Positions 45,938-55,220 of a DNA stretch of 64,000 nucleotides are shown piece after piece. This DNA comes from Pseudocalidococcus azoricus BACA0444 (GTDB lineage Bacteria; Cyanobacteriota; Cyanobacteriia; Thermosynechococcales; Thermosynechococcaceae), in contig NZ_JAVMIP010000010.1 in NCBI RefSeq assembly GCF_031729055.1, positions 41,991 to 105,990 on the forward strand, read 5' to 3'. Below the pieces are notes generated by a model that was given only the letters and a program-made list of their open reading frames with translations, did no database searches and was not told the DNA's origin. How positions within the stretch are numbered: the stretch's first letter is position 1; every line of letters begins with the position of its first letter. Made by a program: the position numbers and the translations under genes.

Positions 45938-48900
45938 TTAGATAACTTTTATATCTGCATTAGAGACACTGGCTAAGTTACCAAATATCGCAATTTGTAT
46001 TTGAGACACACCGCCTAAACCATCCGAATCAAAGAATAAAGCACCAGTCACCTGATTGTAGATAAAACGCTGATCAACTGTTGTAGCTGAAGTTCCTAAA
46101 GTGAATCGGTTGGCGGCGAGAATTCCAGTGCTTAATCCACCGCCAAAACTACTCGCTAAGACTTGAATCTGATCTGTGTTTCCAGAAACTTTATTAAAGT
46201 CTGTAATTGTATCCACACCCTCATTTGGAGCATTAAACCGGAAGAAATCATTCCCATCTCCCCCAGTTAAATTATCGGTGCCAGCCCCACCTAGGAGAAC
46301 ATCATTCCCATTCCCACCGATAAGCCAGTCAGTCCCCGCTACCCCATCAAGCGTGTTATTTCCAGAGTTGCCCGTAATGGTATTTGATAGAGTATTCCCT
46401 ATCCCACTTATCCCCGTTGTTCCGGTTAAAATCAACTTTTCAACATTAGCCGTTAAACTGTAGGTAATGGATGCGAAAACGGAGTCAATCCCTTGGCTAG
46501 CTGCTTCGACAACCACATCACTCACGTTATCCACAACATAAATATCATCTCCCAGGCCACCCCCTAAGCGGTCAGCCCCTGCACCACCATTCAAAGAGTT
46601 ATTACCACTATTCCCAGTAATTGTATTGTCTAAGGCATTGCCTGCGCCGTTGAGATTATCAGTTCCCGTTAAGGTCAAGGTCTCAACATTGCTAGTCAGG
46701 CTATAGGTAATGGAGGAGAAGACTTTGTCTATCCCTTCACCCACCGCTTCGACAATCACATCCCCGACATTATCAACCACATAAATGTCATTTCCCAGGC
46801 CACCCATCAATCGGTCTGCACCCGTTCCACCATTGAGGGAGTTATTCCCGCTATTTCCCGTAATCGTATTTGCGAGGTCATTGCCCGTCCCGTTGATATT
46901 GCCTGTCCCAGTTAAGGTCAAGTTTTCAACATTAGCCGTCAGACTATAGGTAATGAACGAGAAGACTTTGTCTATCCCTTCACCCGCTGCCTCGACAACT
47001 ACATCCCCGACATTATCGACAACGTAAGTGTCATTCCCCAGGCCACCGACTAAGCGATCAGCCCCTTTTCCACCATCAAGGTAATCGTTACCATCCAGGC
47101 CACTCAGGGTATTGTTACCAGAATTCCCCGTAATCGTATTGGCGAGAGCATTCCCCGTTCCATTAATCGCCGCTGTGCCGGTTAAAGTCAGGTTCTCAAC
47201 GTTGCTGGTCAGGCTATAGGTAATGGAAGAGAAAACTGAATCAATCCCTTGGTTGCCCGCTTCGACCACCACATCACCCACGTTATCCACAACATAGATG
47301 TCATTTCCCAAGCCACCGACTAATCGGTCAGCCCCTGCGCCACCATTCAAAGAGTTATTGCCACTATTCCCCTTAATCGAATTCTCTAAAGCATTACCTG
47401 TGCCATTGATGTTGTCAGTTCCCGTTAAGGTCAGGTTCTCAACATTACTTGTCAAGCTATAGGTAATGGAGGAGGAGACCGAATCTAGCCCTTGGTTGGC
47501 TGCTTCAACAACCACATCGCCAATATTGTCCACATAGTAAGTGTCGTCGCCGTTCCCACCCACCATGTAATCAGCCCCCAGGCCACCATCGAGCACATCA
47601 TTGCCGTCATTCCCTAGCAAGCTATTATTGCCACTATCTCCAGTTAACGTATCGGCAAAGCGTGACCCCCAGAGGTTTTCAATACTAACTAATTGATCAT
47701 TGCCCGATCCACCGGTAGCTATACCTGTAACCAAATTGGCGTTGACAGAGGCTGGGGCTGTCGAGTAGTCAACGGTATCAATGCCGTCACCACCATCCAA
47801 GAAATCATTACCTAAAATTATTTTTGCACTTGAGATAATGGGGCCACCAAAATATTCCCCAGCGAGAATATCGTTGCCCAGGCCCCCAAACAAAGAATCA
47901 TTACCGGCTGTGATCGTGCCGCCGCTAATCGTGCCATAGTACTCGCCATAGAGTTTATCATTGCCACCAGTCACAACCCCACCCGTGATCGTTCCGGCGT
48001 AGAATTCACCATAGAGTTTGTCATTACCCGCACTGACGACACCACCGGTGATGACTCGGTAATATTGGCCATAGATAGTGTCATTGCCCCCAATTACTGT
48101 GCCGCCCGTAATCGCGTTTAGACTATCGTAATATTCTCCATAAAGGTTATTGCCACTCGTCGTGACTGCCCCTCCGCTGATCGTGCCATAGTATTTGCCG
48201 TAGAGAGTATCGTTGCCCCCTTTAACCGTCCCGCCCGTGATTGCGGTTGGGCCAGGATTCTGATTGCCATAGTATTCTCCAAAAAGAGCATCATCTCTGG
48301 AGGCAACTAGGCCAGCGGCAATGAGGTTGTAATACATCCCATAAAGGACATCATTCCCGCCTGTGACAACACCGCCAGTAATCGAGCCACCATAAGCCTC
48401 TCCATAAACTGGGCTGCCTTTAGTGCTAATTATCCCGCCGCTAATTGTCCCGCCGTAGTATGTACCATAGAGTTTGTCATTCCCACCGAGGACACTAGTG
48501 CCGTTGCCAATTGAGTTGATGTCACCGTAAATTTCGCCGTAAACGTTGTTAAAGCCACTTTGGATGCTGCCACCCGTCAGATTCCCCTTGTAATATTCCC
48601 CATAGAGATTGTCATTGCCACCAATGATTGTGCCGCCGATGATATTGCCGTAAAGCTCTCCGTAGAGGTAGTCATCTCCCGCAATAACTGTGCCGTTGCT
48701 AATGTCACCGTTGTAGTACTCCCCATAAAGATTGTCAGAACCACCCTTGACCAGGCCACCGGTGATGCTCCCGTAGCGTTCGCCGACCATGCGATCCGTA
48801 AATCCGACAATGCTGCCTCCAGTAATTTCTTTGTTGTAAAATTCCCCGTAGAGTAGATCATTCCCACCCTGAACTAATCCACCAGCAATAGTGCCGTTAT

Positions 48901-49642
48901 AGTAGTCTCCAACGAGAAAGTCTTCTTGGCCAACAACGGTGCCACCCGTGATTGTGGTGTTGTAGTATTCACCGAAGAGGCTATCATTACCACCCGTGAC
49001 AGTGCCGCCATTAATACTGGTGCCAAAGGCATAATAATCGCCATAGAGTTGATCCTGGCCGCCAACGACTGAACCACCAATGATGCTGCCACTGTAATAT
49101 TCGCCGTACAGCTTATCATTGCCCCCAGTAACCCGACCACCCGTCAGATTATTGTTATAAAAAGACCCATAGAGGTTATCATTTCCGCCAGTGACAAGGC
49201 CCCCTGTGATGCTACTGGCATAGAATTCCCCATAGAGAACATTATTGCCCCCGGTGACGGTTCCACCCGTAATACTATTGCCATAAAATTCGCCAAATAA
49301 GTTGTCACTGCCTCCTGTCACTGTCCCACCGAGAATGGCACTGGCATAATAGTCTCCGTAGAGGGTGTCATTACCACCTGTGACAATTCCCCCGACAATG
49401 CTACCGGTGTAAAGTTCGCCAAATAAGGTATCAGAAAAGGCTGTGCCACTGACAGATCCGGTCAAGGAGTCGCCATATAAGACATCACTCCCTGCGATGC
49501 CATTAATACTGCCTGTAAAGGATTCGCCGAAGAGTTGGTCGTTGCCGTCTAAGCCATTAATTGTGTCATTCGCATTGTTGCCAACAATCGTGTCAGGGCC
49601 GGCGGTAGGAGCAGAAGTGGGGTCGGTGAAGATGATCGCCAT
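45938..49642 (-). CDS. Giant RTX-type repeat protein with a 21-residue YGEYY repeat domain
   Basis: A 1,234-residue acidic, Gly/Asp/Asn-rich protein without a classical signal peptide. It has four parts. Residues 1-36 are a short RTX-like lead. Residues 37-583 contain 26 tandem units of mostly 21 residues with consensus L[YF]G[ED][YF]Y-x3-I-x-GG-x-V-x-GGND. Residues ~670-1110 contain five near-identical units of ~85-95 residues ([19 protein letters not shown], then [19 protein letters not shown]), well known in RTX proteins. The C-terminal ~120 residues have GGDGNDFF and a domain ending SNADIKVI, like type I secretion targets. RTX repeats bind Ca2+ and fold outside the cell. Secretion genes are not nearby. 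Surface or adhesin role is inference. Confidence 0.85.
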   Translation of the reverse strand: MAIIFTDPTSAPTAGPDTIVGNNANDTINGLDGNDQLFGESFTGSINGIAGSDVLYGDSLTGSVSGTAFSDTLFGELYTGSIVGGIVTGGNDTLYGDYYASAILGGTVTGGSDNLFGEFYGNSITGGTVTGGNNVLYGEFYASSITGGLVTGGNDNLYGSFYNNNLTGGRVTGGNDKLYGEYYSGSIIGGSVVGGQDQLYGDYYAFGTSINGGTVTGGNDSLFGEYYNTTITGGTVVGQEDFLVGDYYNGTIAGGLVQGGNDLLYGEFYNKEITGGSIVGFTDRMVGERYGSITGGLVKGGSDNLYGEYYNGDISNGTVIAGDDYLYGELYGNIIGGTIIGGNDNLYGEYYKGNLTGGSIQSGFNNVYGEIYGDINSIGNGTSVLGGNDKLYGTYYGGTISGGIISTKGSPVYGEAYGGSITGGVVTGGNDVLYGMYYNLIAAGLVASRDDALFGEYYGNQNPGPTAITGGTVKGGNDTLYGKYYGTISGGAVTTSGNNLYGEYYDSLNAITGGTVIGGNDTIYGQYYRVITGGVVSAGNDKLYGEFYAGTITGGVVTGGNDKLYGEYYGTISGGTITAGNDSLFGGLGNDILAGEYFGGPIISSAKIILGNDFLDGGDGIDTVDYSTAPASVNANLVTGIATGGSGNDQLVSIENLWGSRFADTLTGDSGNNSLLGNDGNDVLDGGLGADYMVGGNGDDTYYVDNIGDVVVEAANQGLDSVSSSITYSLTSNVENLTLTGTDNINGTGNALENSIKGNSGNNSLNGGAGADRLVGGLGNDIYVVDNVGDVVVEAGNQGIDSVFSSITYSLTSNVENLTLTGTAAINGTGNALANTITGNSGNNTLSGLDGNDYLDGGKGADRLVGGLGNDTYVVDNVGDVVVEAAGEGIDKVFSFITYSLTANVENLTLTGTGNINGTGNDLANTITGNSGNNSLNGGTGADRLMGGLGNDIYVVDNVGDVIVEAVGEGIDKVFSSITYSLTSNVETLTLTGTDNLNGAGNALDNTITGNSGNNSLNGGAGADRLGGGLGDDIYVVDNVSDVVVEAASQGIDSVFASITYSLTANVEKLILTGTTGISGIGNTLSNTITGNSGNNTLDGVAGTDWLIGGNGNDVLLGGAGTDNLTGGDGNDFFRFNAPNEGVDTITDFNKVSGNTDQIQVLASSFGGGLSTGILAANRFTLGTSATTVDQRFIYNQVTGALFFDSDGLGGVSQIQIAIFGNLASVSNADIKVI
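46320..47580 (-). repeat. Five tandem ~90-codon RTX-associated units
   Basis: Five successive units each begin GAD(R/Y) with a GGxGxDxYxVDN nonapeptide block and pass through ITYSLTxNVExLxLTGT to [10 protein letters not shown]. Units 2-4 are almost identical; unit 3 follows an inserted [10 protein letters not shown] block. Boundaries are approximate. High identity suggests recent duplication or gene conversion. Confidence 0.75.
47894..49534 (-). repeat. 26 tandem ~21-codon units of the YGEYY/GGND type
   Basis: Units of 18-27 residues, most of them 21, follow each other without spacers. Each has L[YF]G[ED][YF]Y, a hydrophobic strand with I at the centre, GG-x-V, and a GGND turn that resembles half an RTX calcium turn. 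Codon-level differences between units show that this is not a fresh expansion. Confidence 0.8.
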
Positions 49643-49851
49643 AGACTATACCAATAAAGTTTAGGAAATCAATATAAAAAGATCAGGAAAGAAGTCCGGA
49701 AACAATGTTTTAGTTTGATAAGATTGCTTAAAAGTAGTCTTAACTTTAGCTATGACATTAGTGGTCTCAACACTAATTAGTTATTTTTGCTAAATCTTAA
49801 TGGAAAGATACAAACTAATTTTTCAACTTTAAATCACTTGATCTGAAATGA

Positions 49852-50226
49852 ATGATGCAGTTACAACCTATCACACTTGAAATAATTTGGAGCATTTTGC
49901 GGGATGAAGTCACCGATGAGCAGGTCAACGAATTAGTTTGGCAGACTTTGGGGTATCAGTGGGATGAAAATAACCAGGCCTGGGATTTAAGTCATGTTTC
50001 TCCAGAATGGCAAGAGAATTATCCCGAACCACCAAATTTCATTGAAAGTCGCCCAGCTACGGTGAAACTGACGCGCTCCATTCCTGTAGAAAATAAGCAA
50101 CTTTTGAAGGAACAACTGGGATTTGAAGGCTATACCATTAGTGAGCTAAAACCTCGCTTAACTCGGCGGGCCACGGCGGCAAATTGGCTGTTAAGTTATC
50201 TCAAGGATCAGGGCAAACTTGACTAA
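49852..50226 (+). CDS. DUF1823 family protein
   Basis: A 124-residue protein of DUF1823, a family of cyanobacteria and plastids without known function. Conserved features: LEIIWSILRDEVTDEQVNEL, GYQWDENNQAWDLS, NYPEPPNFIESRPATVKLTR, then LLKEQLGFEGYTISELKPR and RRATAANWLLSYL. No catalytic residues are obvious. Its stop codon is immediately followed by the bioF ATG, so they share a transcript. The double Met at the start is ambiguous by one codon. Confidence 0.88.
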   Translation: MMQLQPITLEIIWSILRDEVTDEQVNELVWQTLGYQWDENNQAWDLSHVSPEWQENYPEPPNFIESRPATVKLTRSIPVENKQLLKEQLGFEGYTISELKPRLTRRATAANWLLSYLKDQGKLD

Positions 50227-51399
50227 ATGAGCCAGGCCTATGATTGGATTGCACCAGAATTAAACCGATTAGAGCGGGTTGGCTGGTATCGAACACCCCA
50301 AATTAGTCAAAGCCCCCCAGGCCCCGTGATTCAATTCAACGGTCAATCTCTGGTTAATTTTGGCAGTAATGATTACCTTGGGTTAGCTGGACATCCAAAG
50401 CTGATTGAGGCGGCCGTCAATGCAACCCAGGCCTGGGGCGTAGGGAGTACAGGGTCACGCCTCTTGAGTGGACATAGACAACTCCATCAGGATTTAGAAA
50501 TTGCCCTGGCCCAGTTCAAACAAACTGAAGCCGCCCTTGTTTTTAGTTCCGGGTATTTGGCTAATCTGGGGGTTGTGGCGGCGTTGGTGAGCAGCCAGGA
50601 CTTAGTGATTGCCGATGCCTATAATCACGCCAGCCTCAAAAGTGGAGCCAAGCTCAGTGGAGCTAAAGTTTATGAATTTGCCCACGGGAACTTAGAACAA
50701 GCCCAGGAATTATTATCCCAACATCGTCCCCATTACCGCCGCTGCTTAATTCTTTCGGATAGCGTTTTCAGTATGGACGGTGATCTGTGTGATTTACCAA
50801 AATTACTGGGCCTGGCGGCGGGCTTTGGGGCCATGGTATTGATTGATGAGGCCCATGCCACAGGTGTTTTGGGGCCAACGGGGCGGGGTTCAGTTGAACA
50901 TTTTGCCTGTCAAGAACAGCCATTGATTCAGGTGGGCACTCTCAGCAAAGCCTTGGGAAGTTTAGGGGGCTATATTGTGGGTTCTCAGCGATTGGTTGAT
51001 TATTTACGCAATCGGGCCCGGAGTTGGATTTACACCACTGGCCTATCCCCCGCCGATACCGCTGCCGCCTTGGCCGCCCTCCACCTGATCCAGGCCGAGC
51101 CGGAACATCACCACAAACTCTGGCAAAACCGCAACTTACTGGCCCAATTACTGGCAGAACTCCCTCCGTCCTTTCCCCTCAAGCTCCTACCCTCTGAGTC
51201 CGCGATTTTATGCCTCCAAGGTGAGACGATTCCCGCAGTCCAGGCCATGAGTCAAATCCTCCACCAGGCCGGGTATTGGGTGCCTGCGATTCGTCCGCCA
51301 ACAGTTCCCCGCAGTCGCTTACGCCTCAGCCTCATGGCCAGTCATCGTCCCGCCCAGATTATCGGTTTAGTGGAGGCTCTCCAGGCCTGGACTGTGTAA
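50227..51399 (+). CDS. bioF: 8-amino-7-oxononanoate synthase BioF
   Basis: A 390-residue PLP enzyme of the alpha-oxoamine synthase family, joining pimeloyl thioester and alanine in biotin synthesis. NFGSNDYLGLAGHPKL (44-59), GSTGSRLLSGHRQLHQDLE (73-91), IDEAHATGVLGPTGRG (206-221) and the PLP Lys241 in GTLSKALGSLGGY are canonical. Homologous KBL lacks the exact context, so BioF is preferred. It follows the DUF1823 gene with no gap. Other bio genes are not in the window. Confidence 0.93.
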   Translation: MSQAYDWIAPELNRLERVGWYRTPQISQSPPGPVIQFNGQSLVNFGSNDYLGLAGHPKLIEAAVNATQAWGVGSTGSRLLSGHRQLHQDLEIALAQFKQTEAALVFSSGYLANLGVVAALVSSQDLVIADAYNHASLKSGAKLSGAKVYEFAHGNLEQAQELLSQHRPHYRRCLILSDSVFSMDGDLCDLPKLLGLAAGFGAMVLIDEAHATGVLGPTGRGSVEHFACQEQPLIQVGTLSKALGSLGGYIVGSQRLVDYLRNRARSWIYTTGLSPADTAAALAALHLIQAEPEHHHKLWQNRNLLAQLLAELPPSFPLKLLPSESAILCLQGETIPAVQAMSQILHQAGYWVPAIRPPTVPRSRLRLSLMASHRPAQIIGLVEALQAWTV

Positions 51400-51979
51400 C
51401 AAAGCTTAATTATTTTTGGATATATGAAATTCTTTTTCCGTGCAACTACGGACGCTGGGGGACAATTCAGCTTTTTATGATTAAAGAACATCCACTTGAG
51501 CAGAGGTTAAGTAAAGTTTAATGTGCAATTGCGTTAGTCCAGAAAATAGTTAAGTAATAATTAAGATTGCTGAGGAACTGGGAACCTAAAGCTCATTGCC
51601 CAGGCTAGTTTATCACCAAATTTTCATGGGTGATTCTCTCCTGGAATCTCGGGCTAAGTGTCATGAACTTGATATAAACCCTGTTGATCTTTGCTGATTT
51701 TACCTCGGTCTTCAGTCATTATTCAGTGATGCTTTAGGATCATTGAGATAAAGTTCTTGACTAATTTCCCAGGGGTTTAAGGGGAGGAGAATTAGCTAGA
51801 AGTGAGGAGAAGTTCATTAGCATCGAATTAATGGCTCTACCTTCACTAGCTTTAACGTTTTGCCGCCCTTAAAATACCCTGAATGAGTCAGTAACTCGAC
51901 TTCAATTCAGCACTCTGACTAGCAATTGCTTTTTTAATTTTTATGATTATAAATTTTTATTTGTTTAGGAGGAAGCCCT
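51400..51979 (+). promoter_or_regulatory. 580-bp region upstream of the PSII-assembly cluster
   Basis: A gene-free AT-rich region between bioF and the first V4R gene. It must contain the promoter and probably a long leader for the cluster. The last 80 bases are very A+T-rich and end in a strong ribosome site, TTTAGGAGGA, seven bases before the GTG. I looked for HLR1-type TTACA repeats and found none, and no hairpin that I would call. Confidence 0.4.
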
Positions 51980-52711
51980 GTGACTGCCACGCTGATTCAC
52001 AACAACTCTGAAACCAAGCATTGGCAAACGGCTGAGAACGTTTTACGCCAGAAGTATCCTCAACGGCATCATCACTTTGCGCTCCGGGAATTCTTCAATT
52101 TCGATTCTGCCAATGGGGTCTATGCCGATTGGAACGAGAGCCGCAATATCCTAGTCACGGAAGATTTTATTATCGGGCTGATGTCTGGTCTGGAGCATGA
52201 AGTGGGGCCAGCGGCTTCCGTGGTGATGTATAAAATCGGCGAAGAATGGGGCCGCAAGGATGCTGAGTTTTTTCAAAATTGGTTTGTGAAAGAATATCAA
52301 TATGAAAGCATCAAGCAAATGCAACTCCCCTATGTTCTCGAGGCCTGGTGGTGGCCTTGTACGGCCCAAGGCTGGGGAAACTGGGAGGTGGATCTGAGTG
52401 AGCAAAAGCATGGCTTCATGTTTATCAATATTTTTGATTCAGTCGTGGCTCGGACATTAGGCGATGTGGGGCGGCCCGTCTGTCATCTCTACGCTGGCTT
52501 GTTTGCTGGCTTTTTTTCTGGCCTGGTGCAGAAGCCCCTAGATTGTATCGAGATTCAATGCTATGCCATGGGGGAAACCTTCTGTAAGTTCCTCTTAGGG
52601 AAAAAAGACCGGATTGATGCCGCTTCCTTCTGGCAGAACGAGGGAGCCACCGCCCAAGACATTGAAAAACGCTTACGTAGTGGGGACTTGTTCAATGGCC
52701 AACGTCGTTAA
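51980..52711 (+). CDS. V4R-domain protein, Slr0144-like (PSII assembly)
   Basis: A 243-residue protein with a C-terminal V4R (4-vinyl-reductase-like) domain at ~165-220: AGLFAGFFSGLVQKPLDCIE followed by IQCYAMGETFCKFLL, with Cys residues in the usual spots. The middle is aromatic-rich (EAWWWPCTAQGWGNW). In Synechocystis the homologous gene slr0144 opens an operon, slr0144-slr0152, whose products help assemble and repair photosystem II. The order here matches through the next five genes. It starts at GTG with a strong AGGAGG. V4R domains may bind small hydrophobic or tetrapyrrole ligands; the ligand is not known. Confidence 0.85.
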   Translation: MTATLIHNNSETKHWQTAENVLRQKYPQRHHHFALREFFNFDSANGVYADWNESRNILVTEDFIIGLMSGLEHEVGPAASVVMYKIGEEWGRKDAEFFQNWFVKEYQYESIKQMQLPYVLEAWWWPCTAQGWGNWEVDLSEQKHGFMFINIFDSVVARTLGDVGRPVCHLYAGLFAGFFSGLVQKPLDCIEIQCYAMGETFCKFLLGKKDRIDAASFWQNEGATAQDIEKRLRSGDLFNGQRR

Positions 52712-53279
52712 TTGGCAGCAGCAGTCCGTTGATCAGTTCTTGGAGCAGGTCAATTGGCTGGGGTTATCCGTGGCAATTCCGACCCCGGTGGACAGTCAGG
52801 CTTGGCTGGGCCTCTCGGTACAGGACTTTTGGCAAGGGTGTAACTGGGAGGGCCAGCGTCAAGTTCGGCAAGTAGCTTGGGGTATCCCGGCTGTTTCAGA
52901 AAGGAGGGGAGAGCGGCTCTGGTTGAACTGTTCAGTGACGGAATTTATCCAAGCAGCCAATTGGACAGGACAACCCCTCAGCATTTCCAAGTCTCTGGCT
53001 GAGGTTATCCCACCCCCCGTTCGGCAGCCTGTCCCCAGCACTTGGCTACAACTGAGCGTGATGGAATTTTTTGAGCGGGTCAACTGGCTGGGTAAACCGG
53101 AGCAAGCGCAACTCTTACCAGGAATGCAATCGCCCCTGCAACTGTCGGTAGCCCAATTTTGTCAAGCTGTGGCCTGGGATTTAAAACCCGTGATTGGGGC
53201 TGTCCCCCCGCTGACACTCCCTCCGGAACCGGAACCGGACCCAACCATGACCCTCACGGATCTGTCCAGCTTGTTCTAA
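52695..53279 (+). CDS. Slr0145-like protein with five LSV-x2-F...NW repeats
   Basis: A 194-residue protein. Five copies of a ~17-residue motif occur at about 6-22, 37-53, 76-92, 117-133 and 148-163, with consensus WLxLSVxxFxxxxNWxG. Pro-rich linkers separate them and a short acidic tail ends in LTDLSSLF. The same motif occurs in cyanobacterial proteins from this operon type, but no function is assigned. A regular Trp/Phe spacing suggests short amphipathic helices for protein or membrane contact. Its ATG lies 17 bases inside the preceding V4R gene, so translation is coupled. Confidence 0.75.
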   Translation: MANVVNWQQQSVDQFLEQVNWLGLSVAIPTPVDSQAWLGLSVQDFWQGCNWEGQRQVRQVAWGIPAVSERRGERLWLNCSVTEFIQAANWTGQPLSISKSLAEVIPPPVRQPVPSTWLQLSVMEFFERVNWLGKPEQAQLLPGMQSPLQLSVAQFCQAVAWDLKPVIGAVPPLTLPPEPEPDPTMTLTDLSSLF

Positions 53280-53355
53280 CCCCTCAGATTCACGGTCTGA
53301 AATCTACATTTGCCCAGATATTGCGACATTCGACATTCAAGGAGACAAAACCCCT

Positions 53356-53838
53356 ATGCAACCCGACTTGGCCTTACTGTTCTACAAAGCCGAAGATCAC
53401 TACCTCAGCGATGTGGAGTTGAAGGTTTTTAAGCACCACACCGATTCCCTGAAACAACGCTTGACATTTTATGAGTTATTGCGGGAGAAAGAACTCGAGA
53501 TTTGGCAACCTGTCGCGGATCGCCTGCAACAGGCCTTTTCCCAGGAGGCTGATGCGACCCTCGAGCAAATTCTCCGCCAAGGGATTGCTCTGTTTCGCTA
53601 TGGGGCGATGGCAATGCTGCTTAACAATCCTGAGTTTTTACAGCGGCGACTCCTGGAATGGTTAACGGATATTGTTGCTTCTCGGCAGTCCCAAGGCCTA
53701 GTGACAACACTTCACCAATTACTCCAGGCCCGGTTACGGGAGATGCTCACAGACAAAGAAGTAGATTTGATTCTGCCCTTCTTAGATCAAGCCCAGGCCA
53801 CCCTAGTGGGAACTGTGCCCCTCGTCACTGTTGCATAA
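53356..53838 (+). CDS. Slr0146-like helical protein (PSII assembly cluster)
   Basis: A 160-residue all-helical protein without recognised motifs. MQPDLALLFYKAEDHYLSDV opens it. Two long amphipathic helices follow at about 28-60, then a helical bundle with LRQGIALFRYGAMAMLLNNP (~75-95). The size and helix pattern recall globin-like phycobiliproteins, but no chromophore Cys is present. Position three in the cluster matches slr0146 of Synechocystis. SD AAGGAG lies upstream. Function unknown beyond the operon link to photosystem II. Confidence 0.7.
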   Translation: MQPDLALLFYKAEDHYLSDVELKVFKHHTDSLKQRLTFYELLREKELEIWQPVADRLQQAFSQEADATLEQILRQGIALFRYGAMAMLLNNPEFLQRRLLEWLTDIVASRQSQGLVTTLHQLLQARLREMLTDKEVDLILPFLDQAQATLVGTVPLVTVA

Positions 53839-53889
53839 TGCCCCTGCTGCCAAATCCGAAGACCTCTTAGAGATATTGGAGATATTAAA

Positions 53890-54567
53890 ATGATTTCCGT
53901 TGCTGAACTGCTGAAGGACAACCGTTCCCCAGGAAACTACTACGCCGTTGATGCCTATGTGCATGGTGATTTTGAAACCGGCCTAATCGAAAATCGGCGG
54001 GGGGCGCGACTGGTAGCCCTACCTGATACCCTATTGCAAGCCATTTACACCGGCCTGGATCACGAAACAGGGCAAGCGGCGGGGATTGTCCTCGAGAACT
54101 GTGGGCGTTGGTGGGGGAAAAACTTCTATTCCCGTTTTGTCCAAGAAGTGAGCGAATACTACAGCCGTCCTTTAGCGGAAATGGAAATGGTGGAATTTCT
54201 CCAATGCTTGAAGGAATGTTGGAAAACTCACGGTTGGGGCACCATTGACTTGGATATTAGCTACTACCAACAGGGTTTCTTAGTCCTTAAAACCTGGCTG
54301 TCTGCGTTTGCGGCGGCGGCTCCGGTCAATACCAGCCAACCCCAATGTTTTGCCGAAGTCGGGATATTATCCGCGTTTTTTAGTCAACTCACCGGCCGGG
54401 AACTCCACTGTGTCCAAACTACCTGTGAATCTATGGGGGCTGACTGTAATCACTTTGTCTTAGGCATTGCAGACCGGGTTAATCCAGCCCAGGCCTGGCA
54501 ACAGGAAGGCCATGATCACAAAACAATTATGGAACGGCTCTGTTCTGCTCCACCCACCAGCAACTAG
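53890..54567 (+). CDS. V4R-domain protein, Slr0147-like (PSII assembly)
   Basis: A 225-residue protein with a V4R domain at ~150-205 (FAEVGILSAFFSQLTGRELH, then CVQTTCESMGADCNHFVLG, with three Cys). It is clearly related to the first gene of the cluster: both have LDHETGxAAG/LEHEVGPAAS-type and CWKTHGWGTIDLD/CTAQGWGNWEVDL blocks, so they are old duplicates. In Synechocystis the equivalent is slr0147. It may pair with the first V4R protein. Ribosome site is GGAGATAT, weak. Confidence 0.83.
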   Translation: MISVAELLKDNRSPGNYYAVDAYVHGDFETGLIENRRGARLVALPDTLLQAIYTGLDHETGQAAGIVLENCGRWWGKNFYSRFVQEVSEYYSRPLAEMEMVEFLQCLKECWKTHGWGTIDLDISYYQQGFLVLKTWLSAFAAAAPVNTSQPQCFAEVGILSAFFSQLTGRELHCVQTTCESMGADCNHFVLGIADRVNPAQAWQQEGHDHKTIMERLCSAPPTSN

Positions 54568-54663
54568 GAATCATGTCATTGGGGAGAGTGTTGACAGATT
54601 ATTTCTAAACTAATAAAGCTGGCACACCCCACCCAACCTAATTTATCCTGGAGGATGCTTTCT

Positions 54664-55146
54664 GTGGCCAAAGTTGTCAAACTCGAACCGATTGCCCGAG
54701 AAACAAGCATTAACACCAATGACAATATTCTCTCGGCTCTTTTAGACAGTGAGTTGCATGTGCTCAAGGAATGTGGGGGGCGGGGGATGTGTGCAACCTG
54801 TCACGTTTTCATCAAAGACGGGATGGACAGCCTTTCCCCGTTAACTCGGCGAGAGCAGCGAACCTTAGAGGTCATTACCACCTGCAAGCCTAATTCCCGC
54901 TTGGCCTGCCAGGCCCGAGTTGTTGGTCCAGGGGTGGTGGTCGAGTTACCCTCTGGGATGTATGTCAATGCCGTGGCTGATATTGAGGCCTTGATTGGCC
55001 GGCGGGCTGAGCAGGATATTTTGCACCCCTTGGATGGACGAATCTTGGTGGAAGCCGGGAAACTAATCACCCGTACCATGATCAGCCAACTCCAAAATGC
55101 CCAAGTCCAGGCCGGGGCGTACCTCGCCAAAACTACCGATGCCTAA
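54664..55146 (+). CDS. [2Fe-2S] ferredoxin-like protein, Slr0148-like
   Basis: A 160-residue protein with a plant/adrenodoxin-type 2Fe-2S fold. Cluster ligands are C37, C43, C46 (ECGGRGMCATC) and C82 (SRLACQARV). The ~60 residues after the domain are an extension without known motifs. It matches slr0148 in order. GGAGG overlaps the ATG at 54655, too close to serve it; the GTG three codons on is nine bases away and is chosen, giving MAKVVKLEP. Probably an electron carrier for PSII assembly or repair, inferred from the cluster. Confidence 0.82.
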   Translation: MAKVVKLEPIARETSINTNDNILSALLDSELHVLKECGGRGMCATCHVFIKDGMDSLSPLTRREQRTLEVITTCKPNSRLACQARVVGPGVVVELPSGMYVNAVADIEALIGRRAEQDILHPLDGRILVEAGKLITRTMISQLQNAQVQAGAYLAKTTDA

Positions 55147-55220
55147 TTTCAACCTAGAACCTGCGCCTTTAAGATGATGCACATTTGACCAATCACCAAT
55201 ACTTTGCAAAGGGGAAAATT

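Noticed and set aside
45938..49642. Low-complexity non-coding repeat DNA
   Set aside because: The single 1,234-codon frame, ordered RTX units and a secretion-type C-terminus show it is a real gene.
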